Of a stretch of DNA of 64,000 bases, positions 11,861 through 24,834 are shown in pieces. Positions within the stretch are counted from its first letter, which is position 1. The number at the start of each line of letters is the position of its first letter. Below the pieces are notes generated by a model. The model saw only the letters and a list, made by a program, of their open reading frames with translations. It had not been told where the DNA came from and made no database searches. The stretch lies in NCBI RefSeq assembly GCF_003254395.2, contig NC_037643.1:10932963-10996962 (forward strand). The letters run 5' to 3'. Both the position numbers and the translations under genes were made by a program. The DNA is from Apis mellifera. Taxonomy: Eukaryota > Arthropoda > Insecta > Hymenoptera > Apidae.

Positions 11861-12950
11861 CGATTCGGATGCTAGCCTTTCGTAGTATTAATTAAAAGTG
11901 GATTCAAAGTGGTTCAAAGTTGTCCAGAAATTGCGGATTTGAGAAATGCGGGCGGGTGAGTCACGAGAATGATGCGCTCACTTTGTATTACTCGTGATTG
12001 TATTCCTGCTCACCGACTTTTCGTACTTTCACTGGGATCGTAGGAAAATTGACGACAGAGGAATTCATTCGTCATTCGTATACGTTATGTCATATTACGA
12101 AATTTATTTATTTTTTTTTTGACTCGCGATCTATTTCTCTCTAATCCTAGAAGATTCGTAATCCTTCGTTTGCGTAATTTATTATTATTGTTTCTATCTA
12201 TATTTCTGTTTCTTTTAATTGTTCTTCTCCTTTTCTTAAACATGTTTAAAAAATTACAGAATTTATAATTAGGTCGTTTAATGATAATTTTTAATTCGAT
12301 GAGTATGGACAGGAAGACTAAACTGTTGTAAATTCGTCGATTTCGCGAAGCCGAATGCCGATCGTCGAAGTAAGATAAAAGTTCTCAGGCAAGAATTAAG
12401 GAGTTAAATGTGTCAGCACGGAACTGGCTTTACGACACGAACGCGACTAGTAGGTTGACGTTGAGCCAAGTCGTGCACATCTCTCTTTCGATTAGCACGT
12501 TTACAAGCAGTGTCCTCCTCGCGTTGATTAGGCTACATAGAAACTGGACTTTCCTCGTGTAAATATGACTAAATTAAACGAAGAATTTTACACGGTTCAG
12601 AATATGATTCTAAATTTTCTTTTCTGGGAAGAGAAGGATTTTATATCCAAGTTCTTAATATCGTTTTTCTCTTTATCAATTTATGCGAAATCGAAGAAAA
12701 ACATAATTTCGAGTAAAATTTAAAACATACCCTTTCAATTTCGACAAGTAATCATTGCTGTTCCCTACAAAGTATAATTATATATATTTCTCAAATACAT
12801 TATGTATTCGCACAACTCGCTTAAAATGCAACGTGAAAATTGTAGTTACATACGCGCGCGTGTATGTATTTCTCGAGAGGTTAATAACGAAGAGGGAAAA
12901 CGATGTGCCGAACCATAATACACGGCGAGTGGCTCAAAAATAACCCATTC
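11861..12950. other. Alternating AT-rich and island sequence
   Basis: AT-rich sequence with a CpG-richer island at about 12400-12560. A second donor-like GGTGAGTCACG lies at about 11955. No coding frame is supported. Confidence 0.45.
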
Positions 12951-14050
12951 CCTTAGAGAAGAGGAAAGTTCAGAGAACCGACGATCGCGATCAATCGTGG
13001 CGGGCCAATCATCGAATCAGAAAATCTACTTTGCCTTTGAAAATACACAAATCTATCTAAAGTACGTACCGACACGTTCCAAACACCGCGTCCAAACATC
13101 GACCGTTTCCTTCCGACCGAGCCTTCCTCCTTCTTCATCCCCGATCTCGGCCTCGCTCAGAACTCAGAACTCGAAGAGACAGGAAAGAAAGAAAGAAGAA
13201 TTTTCTTCTTTCGGAGGAAAAAAAGAAGCGAGCATCCAAGCGTGGTCGTCGTGTCGATCGGCACGACACGACACACGCACCACAAGCAGAAACCAACGGC
13301 GGCCAACTCATCGAGAGGGAACGATTTCAGAAATGATCCCGGTTCAAGATTAAGAGGGAGGCGCTCTTTTCCCCGAAATTCTGTCCATGTTTGGCCCGGC
13401 CAGACAAGAAGAAAGCCGCGGAAAGGCAGAGGCGGCCGCATATCGCGGCCTCCGATTGGCTAATTGGGAAACCCAATAGTTCTAAATTAATCGGTATCAT
13501 TAATAGCACGCGAGCTGCAGAAAGGGGCGGGAGAGGGGGGCGAGGAGGTTAGGGGGATGCGCGAGGAGAGGGTGGCAGAGCTAGAAAGAGTGAGGAATCG
13601 AAGCCGGGAGAAGAAACATTTAAGAAGTCGACCCGGCATTCCGAGAGCGAGAGACCGGGCCCTCTCTGTCGACCATCTAAATTTATCCTAAACGATGGAT
13701 GAACAATGGTTACATAAATAGAACAATATGCGTAGCAGCCGCGAACGCCGAGTGAGCGGAATTCGTTCAAAAGTCACCTCGTCTCCGCTCTTTCGCCCCC
13801 CTCTTCCCTCCCCTCCCCCGACTCTTCCTCCCTCCGCCGCCTCGCGCATCCTCTGCGAGGCTTCTTTTTCGCTCCGTCCTCCCCCTCCTCTCCCTCTCCT
13901 CCCCCTCCCCGTCTTTCGTCGCCCGTTTCGCGCTCGTTACAGGGGAAAAAAATGCGAACGCGATTTACTCGCGTTTGAAAATCGCGCGCGATGACGGAGC
14001 GCAGCGAGACGCGGACGCGTTTTCGTTTGCCGCGTGAAAGAAGATCTTCT
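12951..14050. other. Most CpG-rich block, with C-rich tract and G-rich run
   Basis: GC content and CpG density are the highest of the first half. It contains a G-rich run at 13524-13555 (five runs of at least three G), a C/T-only-type tract at about 13790-13915 that would be a quadruplex former on the minus strand, and CGCGCGCG-type strings near 13980. In insects such blocks can be promoters or enhancers. No TATA box or clear exon is seen, and the open frames are compositional. Confidence 0.45.
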
Positions 14051-15000
14051 CTGTCTGTCTCTGTCTCTCGTGTGCGAGATGTCGATGCACCGATGAGTAA
14101 CAGACCGCGTTTAGATTTCGATGAAACGATTGCTCGGTTGTGTTTGTCCGAGGATTATGCGTATTAGGTGAGGGAGGGAGAAATTTATCGATCGTGGAAA
14201 GAAAAGATCGTTCGTTCGAACGTTATTCGAATAGAATCGGGATGTAAAAGAATTCGAAGATCGGAGAATGGAGAATGATAGAAATACGTACGGCTTGTAA
14301 TTTAAAAAGTTTAACAATAATATTTTTGGTTTTCGAAATTGTAGATTTGTGGTATAATCGACGAGGTTGAATCTTGTCGAGGATATTTATGTAAGAAAAA
14401 AAAAAGAAAAAGAAAAAAAAATGATCGGTCGGAAAATTATAAAGGCGAAAAGATACGTAGCATTTTCATTTCGTCCGGTCTCGGGTTGAAATTCTGAGTC
14501 AAGCGTATCGTATAAATTATTTGCAGGCGTAAAGATCGTTTGGCACAGCGGCCAAGTAACAAGAACAACAACGAGATGCTGACTGATATCGACAATTATA
14601 ATTGAAGCTTCATTGATCGCACAATGTATTATTGGCTAACTAATAGACTCGAAGCTCGATGATCGATATTCTCTTATTCCCCGATACGATAACATCCGTC
14701 TTCGCGATAACTTTGAATCATCGTTACAGAGAGAACAATTTTATTTACAATTCTTAATAATCCATAAACTGAAAGAAGAAAAAGAAAATAACGAATAATC
14801 GATCTTGTACAAATTAAAAAATTAACTAATAAATTTCTAATAAATTTTTCCTCGCTCATACGAAAGTTTAAAACCTCGATGTATCTCGATATCGCATCGT
14901 TCCACGTTTTTAAATGCATTCTCTATTCCATATCCCACGTTCCAATATCCACGTTTTAAATTAAACAGCGCAACAAACACGGAAGAGAAGAACGAAATAT
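14051..15000. other. AT-rich spacer with A/G tract
   Basis: AT-rich, with an A-rich purine tract at 14393-14421. No gene, hairpin or array is seen. Confidence 0.5.
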
Positions 15001-16380
15001 GGAACGATCCTGGACAAAATTGAACGTTTCGATGCCGGCTCGCTATGAACGATTCGCGAACTGGTGGTGTTCGTACTATTCTCGGCCGGGCGTGTGCTTG
15101 TAAACAGAAAACTTTATTGCGCGACTAGCCCACGCGGAATTTGATGGATCTCGGGGAAACATTCCGGTCGCTTGACGATCGATTCTGCGGCGCGTCGATG
15201 AAAAATGAAGTCCGCCTCGTTGAACAATAACCAGTCTACCAGTCGAGTGGCCAGCTGCTCGATTCCGCCCTGCCCGCCGACTATTATTGGACCTGATTTA
15301 TCGCGTATTTGCACAGGCAGAATTTCATAGTTTCCTAGGATCCAGCCCCACTGATTCGCGGTTCTGGTATCCGTTTCTCAAATATCGCGAGAACTTTCAC
15401 CGGGATGGTCCGCGAAAATCTAAATAAATTTAGAAAAAAAAAATATCGTAATCCTTTGAGGATGAATTTTTTTTTATCTCTACGTATCATCAGAAATCAT
15501 CTGACAAATTTGTTTTTTCTTCAACGAATTGAAATTCAAATTTCTTCCCTCGTATGAAAATAATTTTTGACATTTTATAATGTATAAATGTAACGACGAC
15601 GCGAATGATTTAATAAGTTTAACGAAGTTGAACTTTGAAGAAACTTTCTAATCGGGTATGCAGAAACAATCTAGAAGAATCTCTTTTCTCTTCCCTTTTA
15701 CATTTCACCTTTCGTACCACGTGAAATTCTGCATTAGCGAAAGCAAATTGGACGATCAGCTATCCGATTGCCGTGAGCGTGATACGTGATAAAAATGAAT
15801 AATCCGGTTAGCATCTCGATAAGTATGCGGGCGGTGGTACAGTTCTTATTAAGAAAGTAGGAAGTCTATTGGTAACCGATCGAATTTCTACTTTCTTACC
15901 GGTGTATTTCATCTCATCGTTTGCCAAGTCTTATGCTCGGCCATCGTGCCAAATACCTTCGTTCCATCTATCTTTTGGCTGGCAGACGGTACACGGATTC
16001 GCATTATTTTTATCTGGTCATTCACAGTCCCTTTTTCAAAATCGAATTTCACCTGTCTAATTATACGAACTCGGACGAAAGTGATGATAAAATTAATCCT
16101 CCGCAAAATAGAATTCATATTCATATTTCGAATTATTTAAGTAACTCCTTTCGATCTCTCGTTTTATATAAAAAAGATATTTTGTAATTTGTACTTTCTA
16201 CTCTCACCTTATAAACGTACTGTTAAAATATATTCAAAGAAGAGGAAGAAAATTGCAAAGAAAACAGTTCTTGAAATTGATTAATACGCCACGATGATTT
16301 TCACGATCTACATTCTTGATCAAAAATTTTCAAATATACATCGATAATTAATACGGAATAATATGCCGAGCCGACTTTGA
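15001..16380. other. Two islands separated by AT-rich sequence
   Basis: GC-richer sequence at about 15000-15420 and 15720-16030, with AT-rich sequence between and after. Three short frames overlap at 15869-16187 and none has family features. Nothing assignable. Confidence 0.4.
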
Positions 16381-16960
16381 AAACCAATTTCAAGCCTGCC
16401 AAACACCGCTGAATCACACGGTCTGAAAAAGGCCGCATCAAAGGTATCGCATTCCTTTCCCGCCATTTTTTCCCCTCCCTCTTCTTTTTCTCTCCCCCTC
16501 CTCCTTCAAACCGAGTTATCGAGTACGATTCAAGGCAAATAATAAATCGCGGCCAACCGAACGAGGAATATTCGATAAAGAAGAGATCGATCCCCCGTCA
16601 GTATCCGCTTTTTTCCCGCCGGTGTTACGAATTCTTTTGTTCCGTGGACGTGTTCGAAAGGGCCCCCGGGGGCCCCGCCGTAAATTCGATGGGAGGTCTC
16701 ATCTCAGATGTTCACGCGTTTCACGGGCCCCTCATTTATTACGGCCGATCCAATAAGCAAATCATGTCACGGCCTGTTATACACGGATCCATCGCGGAAA
16801 TGACGTCGGCTCGTTTTCACCAATTCCCGAGGAACCACGCGGAATACCACTTCCTTCCTAAAGGGGGGGGGACAATGAGAAGCCCGGATCGTTGAAAAAA
16901 AAGGAAAATAATACGGTTCGAAGATAGGATTTCTGTTTTGTGCGCTCGTATTGTTGTCTC
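16381..16960. other. GC-rich island with perfect palindrome
   Basis: The block opens with a pyrimidine tract (about 16466-16505) and contains a 16-bp G/C-only palindrome at 16660-16675 and a run of G at 16863-16871. An 83-codon frame (16644-16895) is open but begins without ATG and shows no domain. Confidence 0.4.
16660..16675. repeat. 16-bp perfect G/C palindrome
   Basis: GGGCCCCCGGGGGCCC is identical to its reverse complement. It lies inside the island at 16381-16960. It may be a regulatory site or chance in GC-rich sequence. Confidence 0.9.
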
Positions 16961-17760
16961 TGTTCTCGTCGGCCGGATCGATTTCTTGGGAAAATTATGG
17001 TAGAGCGGATTTCGACGCCTCGTGATTCTGGAATATTTAGGAAAATAAAATGAATTTGAAAGATTTTTAATCTGAAATTATGAAATGTGTGGATGATAAA
17101 AAAGGAAAATAATTTAATTGGTTTTTTTTGCGTTCGATCCTCGATTGTTCGAAAAATCGGGATTTTTCAGATTTTTCAGGTTTAAAAGTTTGAAAGAAAT
17201 AAATATTTCACGGTGTCGGTTCGATCGTACTATTTTTAAAATACTCGATTAGGAAAGGAGAAATCACGAGTTGTGAAAAAACTTGAGAGCAGTTTCCCTC
17301 GAGAGGAATATTTTAGCGCGTGGAAAAAAAAGGGGACGAGTTGCCCTCGTGGTCCAGGGGTGTGAAAGTGAAAGCCGGATTCGGTTATTTTAACTGAGGA
17401 AACATATTTCACTAGGAGCAAGCAATTTATAACCTTCTGATGTTCTTGTCGAAAAAGTTATTGTCTCGTTTAAAAATAAATGGACTTATAAACGCTATAT
17501 TATCATCTCAATTTCTCTCAACTAGAAAATTTCGTTCGAAAATTTGAATCTTCTAACTTTCTCTTAATTCACATTTTACTCTATTATCTTCTTGAATAAA
17601 TTTCAATAACATTATTTTCGAAGCAATCAATTAAAAAATCTTTACACTATTTTTAAAATTCTAAACAACATTTGATCGATTTGAAATCGTAAATTGAAAT
17701 TATCATTCAAATTTCTCCTTATTCCCCCAAAAAAAGGGAAATCGTTCGATCCAAAACTTT
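16961..17760. other. AT-rich spacer
   Basis: AT-rich, especially 17430-17760. Nothing is seen. Confidence 0.55.
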
Positions 17761-18620
17761 AAAAAGGACGTAATCGATGGCACGTTTCGCTGTTCGTACA
17801 AAGTTGCGCGTTGGTAAACAAACATACAGTTATCTGGATATATTCGAGGCGGAACCGTGGGCGGTTTTGAGATCGATGCCCGCGAACGATCATTCCCGAG
17901 GACTGATCATCGCGTTAAATCCTGATTCGGCCGGAGGCACGAGGGAGTAATCAGAGCGGTGGAGCAGTTAAATAGCATCGCAACCGCGACCGAATTGTTA
18001 GCACGTGGAACATGCAAACGGTCACGTTGCTACGGGCCACGAAATCCGTTTCCAAGAGTCTGCGAGTCCCCTCTGTTACGCGTTGTTTTCCTACGCGTTG
18101 TCACGCGTTTTACACGCGCGCCGCCCCAATCCGAAGTGCAATTTGTCTTCCAGGGAGGGAGGGGAGGAAGGGGTTACGCCGCCCGCCCATTGTCGCTTGG
18201 ACATTGTCGCCGATAGAATCTTCATTCACCTTTCTTCTTTCTTTCCGCTTATATCTGTTCGCAATTTCTCCATTATTCATTGTCCGGCAAATTTCATTTC
18301 GTGGATCGTGGCAAACGTTTCGTTCGATAGATAATGTAAATTGCCTATCTTTTGCAAAGATTTGTGCTTCGAGATCGAACGAATAGTAAATCGTTCTTGA
18401 TCACTTTATCAAGCGTGTTTGTAAATCTTTCTCTCTCTCTCTTTACGCATTTTCTGTTCGGAATATTTCGTTTAGATTCCAGATTATATGCATTTTTGAT
18501 AATATTATTATTTCAGTCTGGGATATTTAGATATTCGAAGTTGGAATATATTTTAATCTGAAATGAAAAACCACAAACTTTTTCTCCCTTTAATCCTACC
18601 TTTCAACCACGTTAATTTCC
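17761..18620. other. CpG-rich island then AT-rich tail
   Basis: Island at about 17770-18240, followed by AT-rich sequence with a short CT tract at 18428-18441. Three overlapping plus-strand frames (17959-18386) occupy all three phases, the mark of GC-rich non-coding DNA rather than a gene. Confidence 0.4.
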
Positions 18621-19260
18621 CCCTTCTCCCCCCCTCGTCGAGCGCACACGTCAAATCACCGTTGTATATTTGTTAAGAACATCAAACAACGTCGCCGGTC
18701 GAATGCAGGCCGAACATTAACAACTATTTTTATTAGCGGTGTACAGAGTGCATTCCAAAATACAGGCCGGGTTGTTTGCATCCGAGCAGATGTGTTCCGG
18801 GTCCGCGTTGATAACGGTTTAACGCAGAGAAACGCGGAGGAGAGGGGGGAAGGGGAGGGGGAGAAGGGTGGGTGGGTAGTGATCCGGGGGTTGGTTGGCC
18901 GGGCGAAGAGGTGGAGGGAGGAGGGGGCGAGGATGGCAAGCACGCGGTTTGCAAGCTTTGTAAACGATAGCCGACCGATCAATCGGCACCGTCAAATTGT
19001 AGCAGCCGATTCTGATTAGATTTCCAATTGTTGACGTTATTCGATGCCGGCCGACTTGGCTGATTGCGTCTGATTATTCTCGTATGCACCGTTTCGTGGA
19101 ATCGACCGTTTTCCGGCTGTAATCAAATCAACCGTGCCGCTTTGTTTGGCGAATCCTCGTCGCAGCCGACCTATGATGGTCACCCCTTTTGTGAGACGAG
19201 TGAAGAGTCGTGAAAAAGACTTGCGGTTTGGCCAGGTGAACGACGAACGTTTAATCATCA
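18621..19260. other. Island with quadruplex-type G run
   Basis: GC-rich block. At 18844-18876 there are six runs of three to six G with short spacers, a strong G-quadruplex pattern on the plus strand. Proline/serine-rich frames on the minus strand are the shadow of this G-rich stretch. Confidence 0.5.
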
Positions 19261-20580
19261 CGTTTTTTCTCGATTAACTTCGTTACATGATTTATCCTTA
19301 CTACTTCTTTTCCTTTGCCTGGAACGCTTAAGTTCGTCTAAAACGTGTACTTCTTCGTATCGGATTATTATCGATCGATTATAATCACTATGTATAAATC
19401 ACAAATTTCATCGGAATTGTTCGTTATCCGCTCTCCTTTCTAATTTATTTATACAACTTGGACGAGATTCGAGTGAAATATCGACGTGTATCTACATTTT
19501 CCCTTTCGTTCCTCCTTTTTCTCTCTTTTTCAACTACACGTGCGCGTGTAACAACAAAATTTACACGGATTACATCGATCGTGGAAACTCGCGTCCTTAG
19601 ATCCGGCGCGTTAAGAGGGTTGAACGACTTTATACATTGTTACGATTTTTCCAACCCTGTTTCGGGGAAATACGCGGCAGCACGGCGTGCATCACGGAGC
19701 GGGGAAAAGGTGTAAAGCAAGCGGAGGTAGACAGATCTCAGCACTTATCGGTCTACGAGATACCCATTAACGAAACTAAAAGCCTCCCCATATATCTCAC
19801 TCTTCTCTTTCTCGCAACCCTCTCTCACCTTCCTCGCCCACTCTCCCCTCCTCCCCCTCCGTAGATCTCTTCCCCTAAGCAACCCTCATTTCCCTCGGCT
19901 CCTCCATCCTTGAGGTAGACACATCACCGTTCGTTGTTTGTCCGAGGCTTTTGTTTTACTTGTTTGATATATATATATATATATATTGGCCCTTTTCTCT
20001 CGGCCCCAGAAGGGAGGGAATTTCCACCCCTTTGCCGTGGATCTTCCTCGAACGATGCTCCATTCCGCGATCGCTGAACACCCTTCCGAGGATTCTCGTA
20101 GATTTGCTCGCGCCCCGATACGATTTCGCTCGTGTCGAACTCTGTGTGCTCTTCTTCTCTCTCTCCACTTCGAGATAAGCGTGCACGATTTTGGCTTTTT
20201 GATTTCGAATGTAGATAGATACTTAGTTAGAATAATTTCATTTTGTTTAACTTGCCATCGCTTCGTCTGTACGTGTCTGTATCTGAATTTGAAATAAGTT
20301 TGGAATAAACGTGGTATGGTTTTTGTTTATAGCGAAGATAAATATTATTCGAATAGAATGTTACTTTACTTATGTCAAATATCGAGATATCTTTATTTAC
20401 ATATTAAAGTATTACGATAAATTAGTTTTAAATAGATACTTACGTATTTTTCTAATTCAATACAGCAATTTAGTTCCTCTTGCTTAAATAATTCTTATAT
20501 TTTTAACGATATTTATATTTTTTCACCGTCTAATTAGTTACACGGAGTTATATAATATGCCTGGCTCAAAATTTTTACAG
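19261..20580. other. Mixed block with AT microsatellite
   Basis: AT-rich ends with a GC-richer middle (about 19560-20190), a C/T-rich stretch near 19795-19860 and a TA repeat at 19967-19986. No supported gene. Confidence 0.45.
19967..19986. repeat. (AT)10 microsatellite
   Basis: Twenty bases of alternating A and T, read directly. Confidence 0.95.
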
Positions 20581-21060
20581 TCAACCGCGAGATCGTTAGA
20601 TGCATCTATCCGTTCCCCGGACCGATGTTCGACCAATTTCCATGCTTCGGGAAATTGTGAGCCATTCGGGTTTCGGCATGAACTCACGAAAGGAAAACAA
20701 ATATCGAAAACCAATAAACGATAAGCTGCTAATTGGGAGTCGAGACGGCGCCGGTCGGGTCGACGTGACGGTGCTGGACATCCATCGATTTGAGTCTCGC
20801 CATAAACCCTCTATAATAATCGAACGGATCGTTAACGAAGAACGTATCTTCCCCGGCCGTGAAAATTCATTTCTCGGGGGCGATAAATCCTTTTTCTCTT
20901 TTCTTTTTCTTTTCTCTTCCCTTCGACACCTACGGCGTGATTGTTTACCTGGTATTTTAGCGAAGAATACACACCATGACACCTTTCGACCTCCTCTTTT
21001 AAGATTGTCGGTTATGCAGCCAGATTTAGGCGTAGCCAGTTTCCGTCTTATATCGTATAC
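20581..21060. other. CpG-rich island
   Basis: GC-richer block with long overlapping frames on both strands (159 codons plus, 128 codons minus, neither with a domain). The perfect palindrome TAGATGCATCTA lies at 20597-20608. Such antiparallel open frames are expected where stop codons are rare. Confidence 0.4.
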
Positions 21061-22000
21061 GTTGTTTTATGGGATGTAATTTATTTTGACTTCTCCGAGA
21101 AAAGAAAGAAAGAAAATTAATGCAAAGTAGGAAAAATGGGACAAACTTTTAAAAGTTAGATCAACTTCTTAATAAGAATAATTTTTCGATCGTTCGAAAT
21201 TACAATTGTGCGAAGATGATGGAAGAAAATTGTTATCGAAAATTTATTCTTATTAAGATATATATATATATATATTAATATTTCGTATATCGAGGGTTAT
21301 TATCTTTTTAAAAATATAAAAAAGGAGAAGAGTCGCGATATCGCAGACATATCTGTAACATAAGAACGAGCATGTAAGCGCCAGATTTAGAAAGGCGGGC
21401 ACGAAATTAAGAGGCGCAGCCACACGCTGCGGCGCAATCTGTCTGGCGGCTAAGCCGCGACAAATTTTTCATAGGTACTGGCCCGTAAGTTATATTTATG
21501 ACTCGTCCTTAAGGGGAACGCGTGGCCGCCGTCAGACGCTAATGAGCGCCGGGAAGCGTTGCAACGTGTCGCTCTCGTGATGACGAATGTTTCCAAAGAT
21601 CCCTGTTGCGTGTCCAATGGGGATGAAGATATATAAATGTGGAGCAGAGTCGCCAGAGAAATGAAAAAAATTGATAAAGGGTATAAAAGACTAAGTAATA
21701 CGAAAATAAAGTCTTGTCCCTTGCTTTCTAGAGAGCATTCAAAGAAAAAAAAAAGAAAAGAAAAGAGAAAGAAGAAGAGCGAGAATAAAACTTCCTCGAG
21801 AGTAAAAATTAAACTCGGTGTCCACTCACTGAAAGATAACTTTAAGGAACAGTTTTTTTTTCTCCATCTATCTATTCGTTTAAAATTTTTTTCAAATCGA
21901 AATTAATTCTCGCCATTATAAATCTCTTGATGCGTTATGAAATGATCTCTATTTATACGCACAAATACTCTCTGATCCGCGAGCAAAATTAAACTGTTCC
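21061..22000. other. AT-rich stretch enclosing a small island
   Basis: TA repeat at 21259-21275, a CpG-rich patch at about 21360-21620, then AT-rich sequence with a purine tract near 21745-21780. No gene is seen. Confidence 0.45.
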
Positions 22001-22561
22001 CCTGAACGCTTTATCATTTCATCGAGGCGATTGTCGAAAGATCACCTTTGTCCCGATCCGAACAGTTACGCGATCTAAACGCGTTTGTCGGGCCAAAGGG
22101 GCCCGATTTACATCCTTTCCTATTCAATAGGAATAGATATCAAAGGGGGTACGGGCCATTTACTACTCTATTTTCGAAATAGATTGGACGGAGGGGGGGA
22201 GGGGAAACGGAACTATGCGATATCGGGGAGAATCTGCGAGAGGAGAAGTATTCCGCGCGCAACGGATGATACGATCCGTCCTGCTGATTATCGGGATCCA
22301 TCGCGTTTTACAGGGTTCGTGCGTGGATCGGCCGTGGGGCCGGCCGAGAGCATGTGCCTTCTGCGATACTTTATCTACGGACATGAAGAGGTACTCGAGA
22401 ATCGTTTTCAGAGTAATTGAAATGGCACTCGAGTCGAGCCGGTATATACGCCTCGATATGAACGAGGGACTCTCTTTCGAGTGGTGCCTCTATCTCGCCT
22501 GTTCATCGGGTGTAATATGTTGACGTTTTTCGCGCTGACACGTGCCGTTCCTTTTCGCTCT
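22001..22561. other. CpG-rich island next to tandem array
   Basis: GC-richer block with a G run near 22192-22204 and GC-rich inverted strings near 22327-22347 (GATCGGCCGTGGGGCCGGCC). It leads straight into the tandem array. Overlapping frames are not convincing. Confidence 0.4.
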
Positions 22562-23171
22562 CGCCACGCTCTCGACAGATTTGAATTGCGACCGATCTTG
22601 CGAAAATATCTCTCACCCCTTCTATTTCTCATCGATTCGGAATTGAGAGTATCAGGGACGTGTGAAGATGAAATTTACGTGTCAAACTTCATAATTTTAA
22701 ACCAAATTTCGCCGCCACGCTCTCGACAGATTTGAATTGCGACCGATCTTGCGAAAGTATCTCACCCCTTCTATTTCTCATCGATTCGGAATTGAGAGTA
22801 TCAGGGACGCGTGAAGATGAAATTTACGTGTCAAACTTCATAATTTTAGACCAAATTTCGCCGCCACGCTCTCGACAGATTTGAATTGCGACCGATCTTG
22901 CGAAAATATCTCTCACCCCTTCTATTTCTCATCGATTCGGAATTGAGAGTATCAGGGACGCGTGAAGATGAAATTTACGTGTCAAACTTCATAATTTTAG
23001 ACCAAATTTCGCCGCCACGCTCTCGACAGATTTGAATTGCGACCGATCTTGCGAAAGTATCTCTCACCCCTTTCGACGCGTTCTATTTCTCATCGATTCG
23101 GAATTGAGAGTATCAGGAACGCGTGAAGATGAAATTTGAAATTTACGTGTCAAACTTCATAATTTTAAACC
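22562..23171. repeat. Tandem array, four copies of a ~150-bp unit
   Basis: Copies start at 22562, 22713, 22862 and 23013 with CGCCACGCTCTCGACAG, giving spacings of 151, 149 and 151 bp. They are nearly identical. Copy 2 lacks a CT, and copy 4 carries a 10-bp insertion after the CACCCC stretch and a short duplicated GAAATTT-type insertion near its end. Unlike the other arrays, the unit is CpG-rich. The open frames across it are artefacts of the repeat. This is a minisatellite; no function is evident. Confidence 0.95.
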
Positions 23172-24090
23172 GTGTTGAAACTCGAGCGATAAAACCATTA
23201 ATGATATAGAAATTATCGGATCGGAGAATAACGAAATATTCTGAAGAGAAGTAAGAGGAGGGGAAAGAGGAGAGAAGGTAGTCAAGGAGGAACGGCAGAA
23301 TTTTATCGGGAAAGCTCTTCTCGATCAGTTCTCGTGCGCGTTTTTTCAGCGCCAAGGGACCAGTGTATCGGAGGTGATCATAAAAGATGCAGGGGCCGAT
23401 GTCCGGTAACAAGATTTCCGGCGGAGATATAGCGGGGAATCGACGTTGAGAGCGAAGAAAGCGCGATCATCCACGAGTCTGTCGCGTACGTGTTCAAAAC
23501 CATGTCCATGGGTGGTGTGCGGCCGCTTTAAGTAAGGCCATCAATGATTCACCCCCCGAGATGCCGGGCGACACGATGCTTCCCGTCGATGAAATTCCCG
23601 ATTTTCACGAATTTCTCGAGCGTGACGCGAATTTTTACCTCGGATCTCGCTTCCTTTCCTACTCTGTTGTTCAAATTTGAACGGAATTTGTCAAAACATG
23701 TATCTTGACGAAATATTCGTGAAAATTTTTATTATCGGAAAATTAAGGAGGAATCTTGATCGTTCATTTATTCGATGATTCGCCATTATCATTAACAATG
23801 GAGCATCAATTTCCCGCAAAATCTTAATCCCCTTCCTCCTCCGATGTTAATTAAAAAATCAAATTGAATGGAAGATATATTACAATCAATAGGAGGAATG
23901 CATTAAACTCTCTTAATTGTTAAGAAAGTTCATTACGAGGACACGCATATGGATTACCCATGCCATTATCCGTATATAAAAATGACTGATCGAAACTCAT
24001 TGTATTCTAATCTGTTCTCTCCGAAGAATTTAATCTCACCATCCGAGTATTTAAAAAACAACATAACACGCTTCTACTCGAGACGCTCCC
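23172..24090. other. Island then AT-rich spacer
   Basis: GC-richer sequence to about 23650 (including GCGGCCGCTTTAAG near 23520), then AT-rich sequence to 24090. No supported gene. Confidence 0.4.
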
Positions 24091-24095
24091 TACTC

Positions 24096-24740
24096 GAGAG
24101 AGAGAGAGAGAGAGACCTCTTCTTCTTCTTCTTCTTCTTCTTTCTCCTCCTCCTTTTTCCCCTCGCCAATTCCATCCTTTCTTCCATCCTTCGCGCAACC
24201 GCGCCACCACACATAGGCCATTTTACGTCCCCCCTCCCCCGGACCACCAATTGAAACACGCTACTTTCACTTCGAAAACCTTCGAGCAATCCCGTAAACC
24301 CATTGGCGCGCACAATGCAATTTTACCGACGCAAAATCCAACGATAAAATAAGACATTATTCGACATAATCCGAGTAGACTAGAGCGAGACGAACGTATA
24401 TCTACGTTTCAAACGAAAGATAGAGAGACGAAGACCGAACGGATATACACCGAAAGACAGATAGAGATAGATAGATAGAGAGAGAGAGAGAAGAAACGAC
24501 AATTCGAGGATGGAGCGTACGCATTCGGAACGGAGGGGAGGGGGTGAAGCGGAGGAAGAACACAAACACGTAGCCACGATACAGAGGGCGAACGCCGGTG
24601 AGAGCGTAACCGGGCTGATAACATCTCTAATCACGACGAGGCCGGCCCAATCAGCTCTAATCCTGGCCTCTGTATCCATCCAGGAAGGCTGTATAGTCGA
24701 CGGGTTCCGGGAAACCGTCGCTCAGCCCCGATCGCCCCCC

Positions 24741-24771
<31 letters not shown>

Positions 24772-24834
24772 CCTCCCTGCCCACCCCCGAGGGAAACTTG
24801 TGAGCCGTATAGAACATCGCGTACAATTCGTGGC

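Noticed and set aside
22562..23171. Possible CRISPR array
   Set aside because: Units of about 150 bp follow each other directly, with no short unique spacers, in a eukaryotic sequence. The other arrays fail for the same reason.
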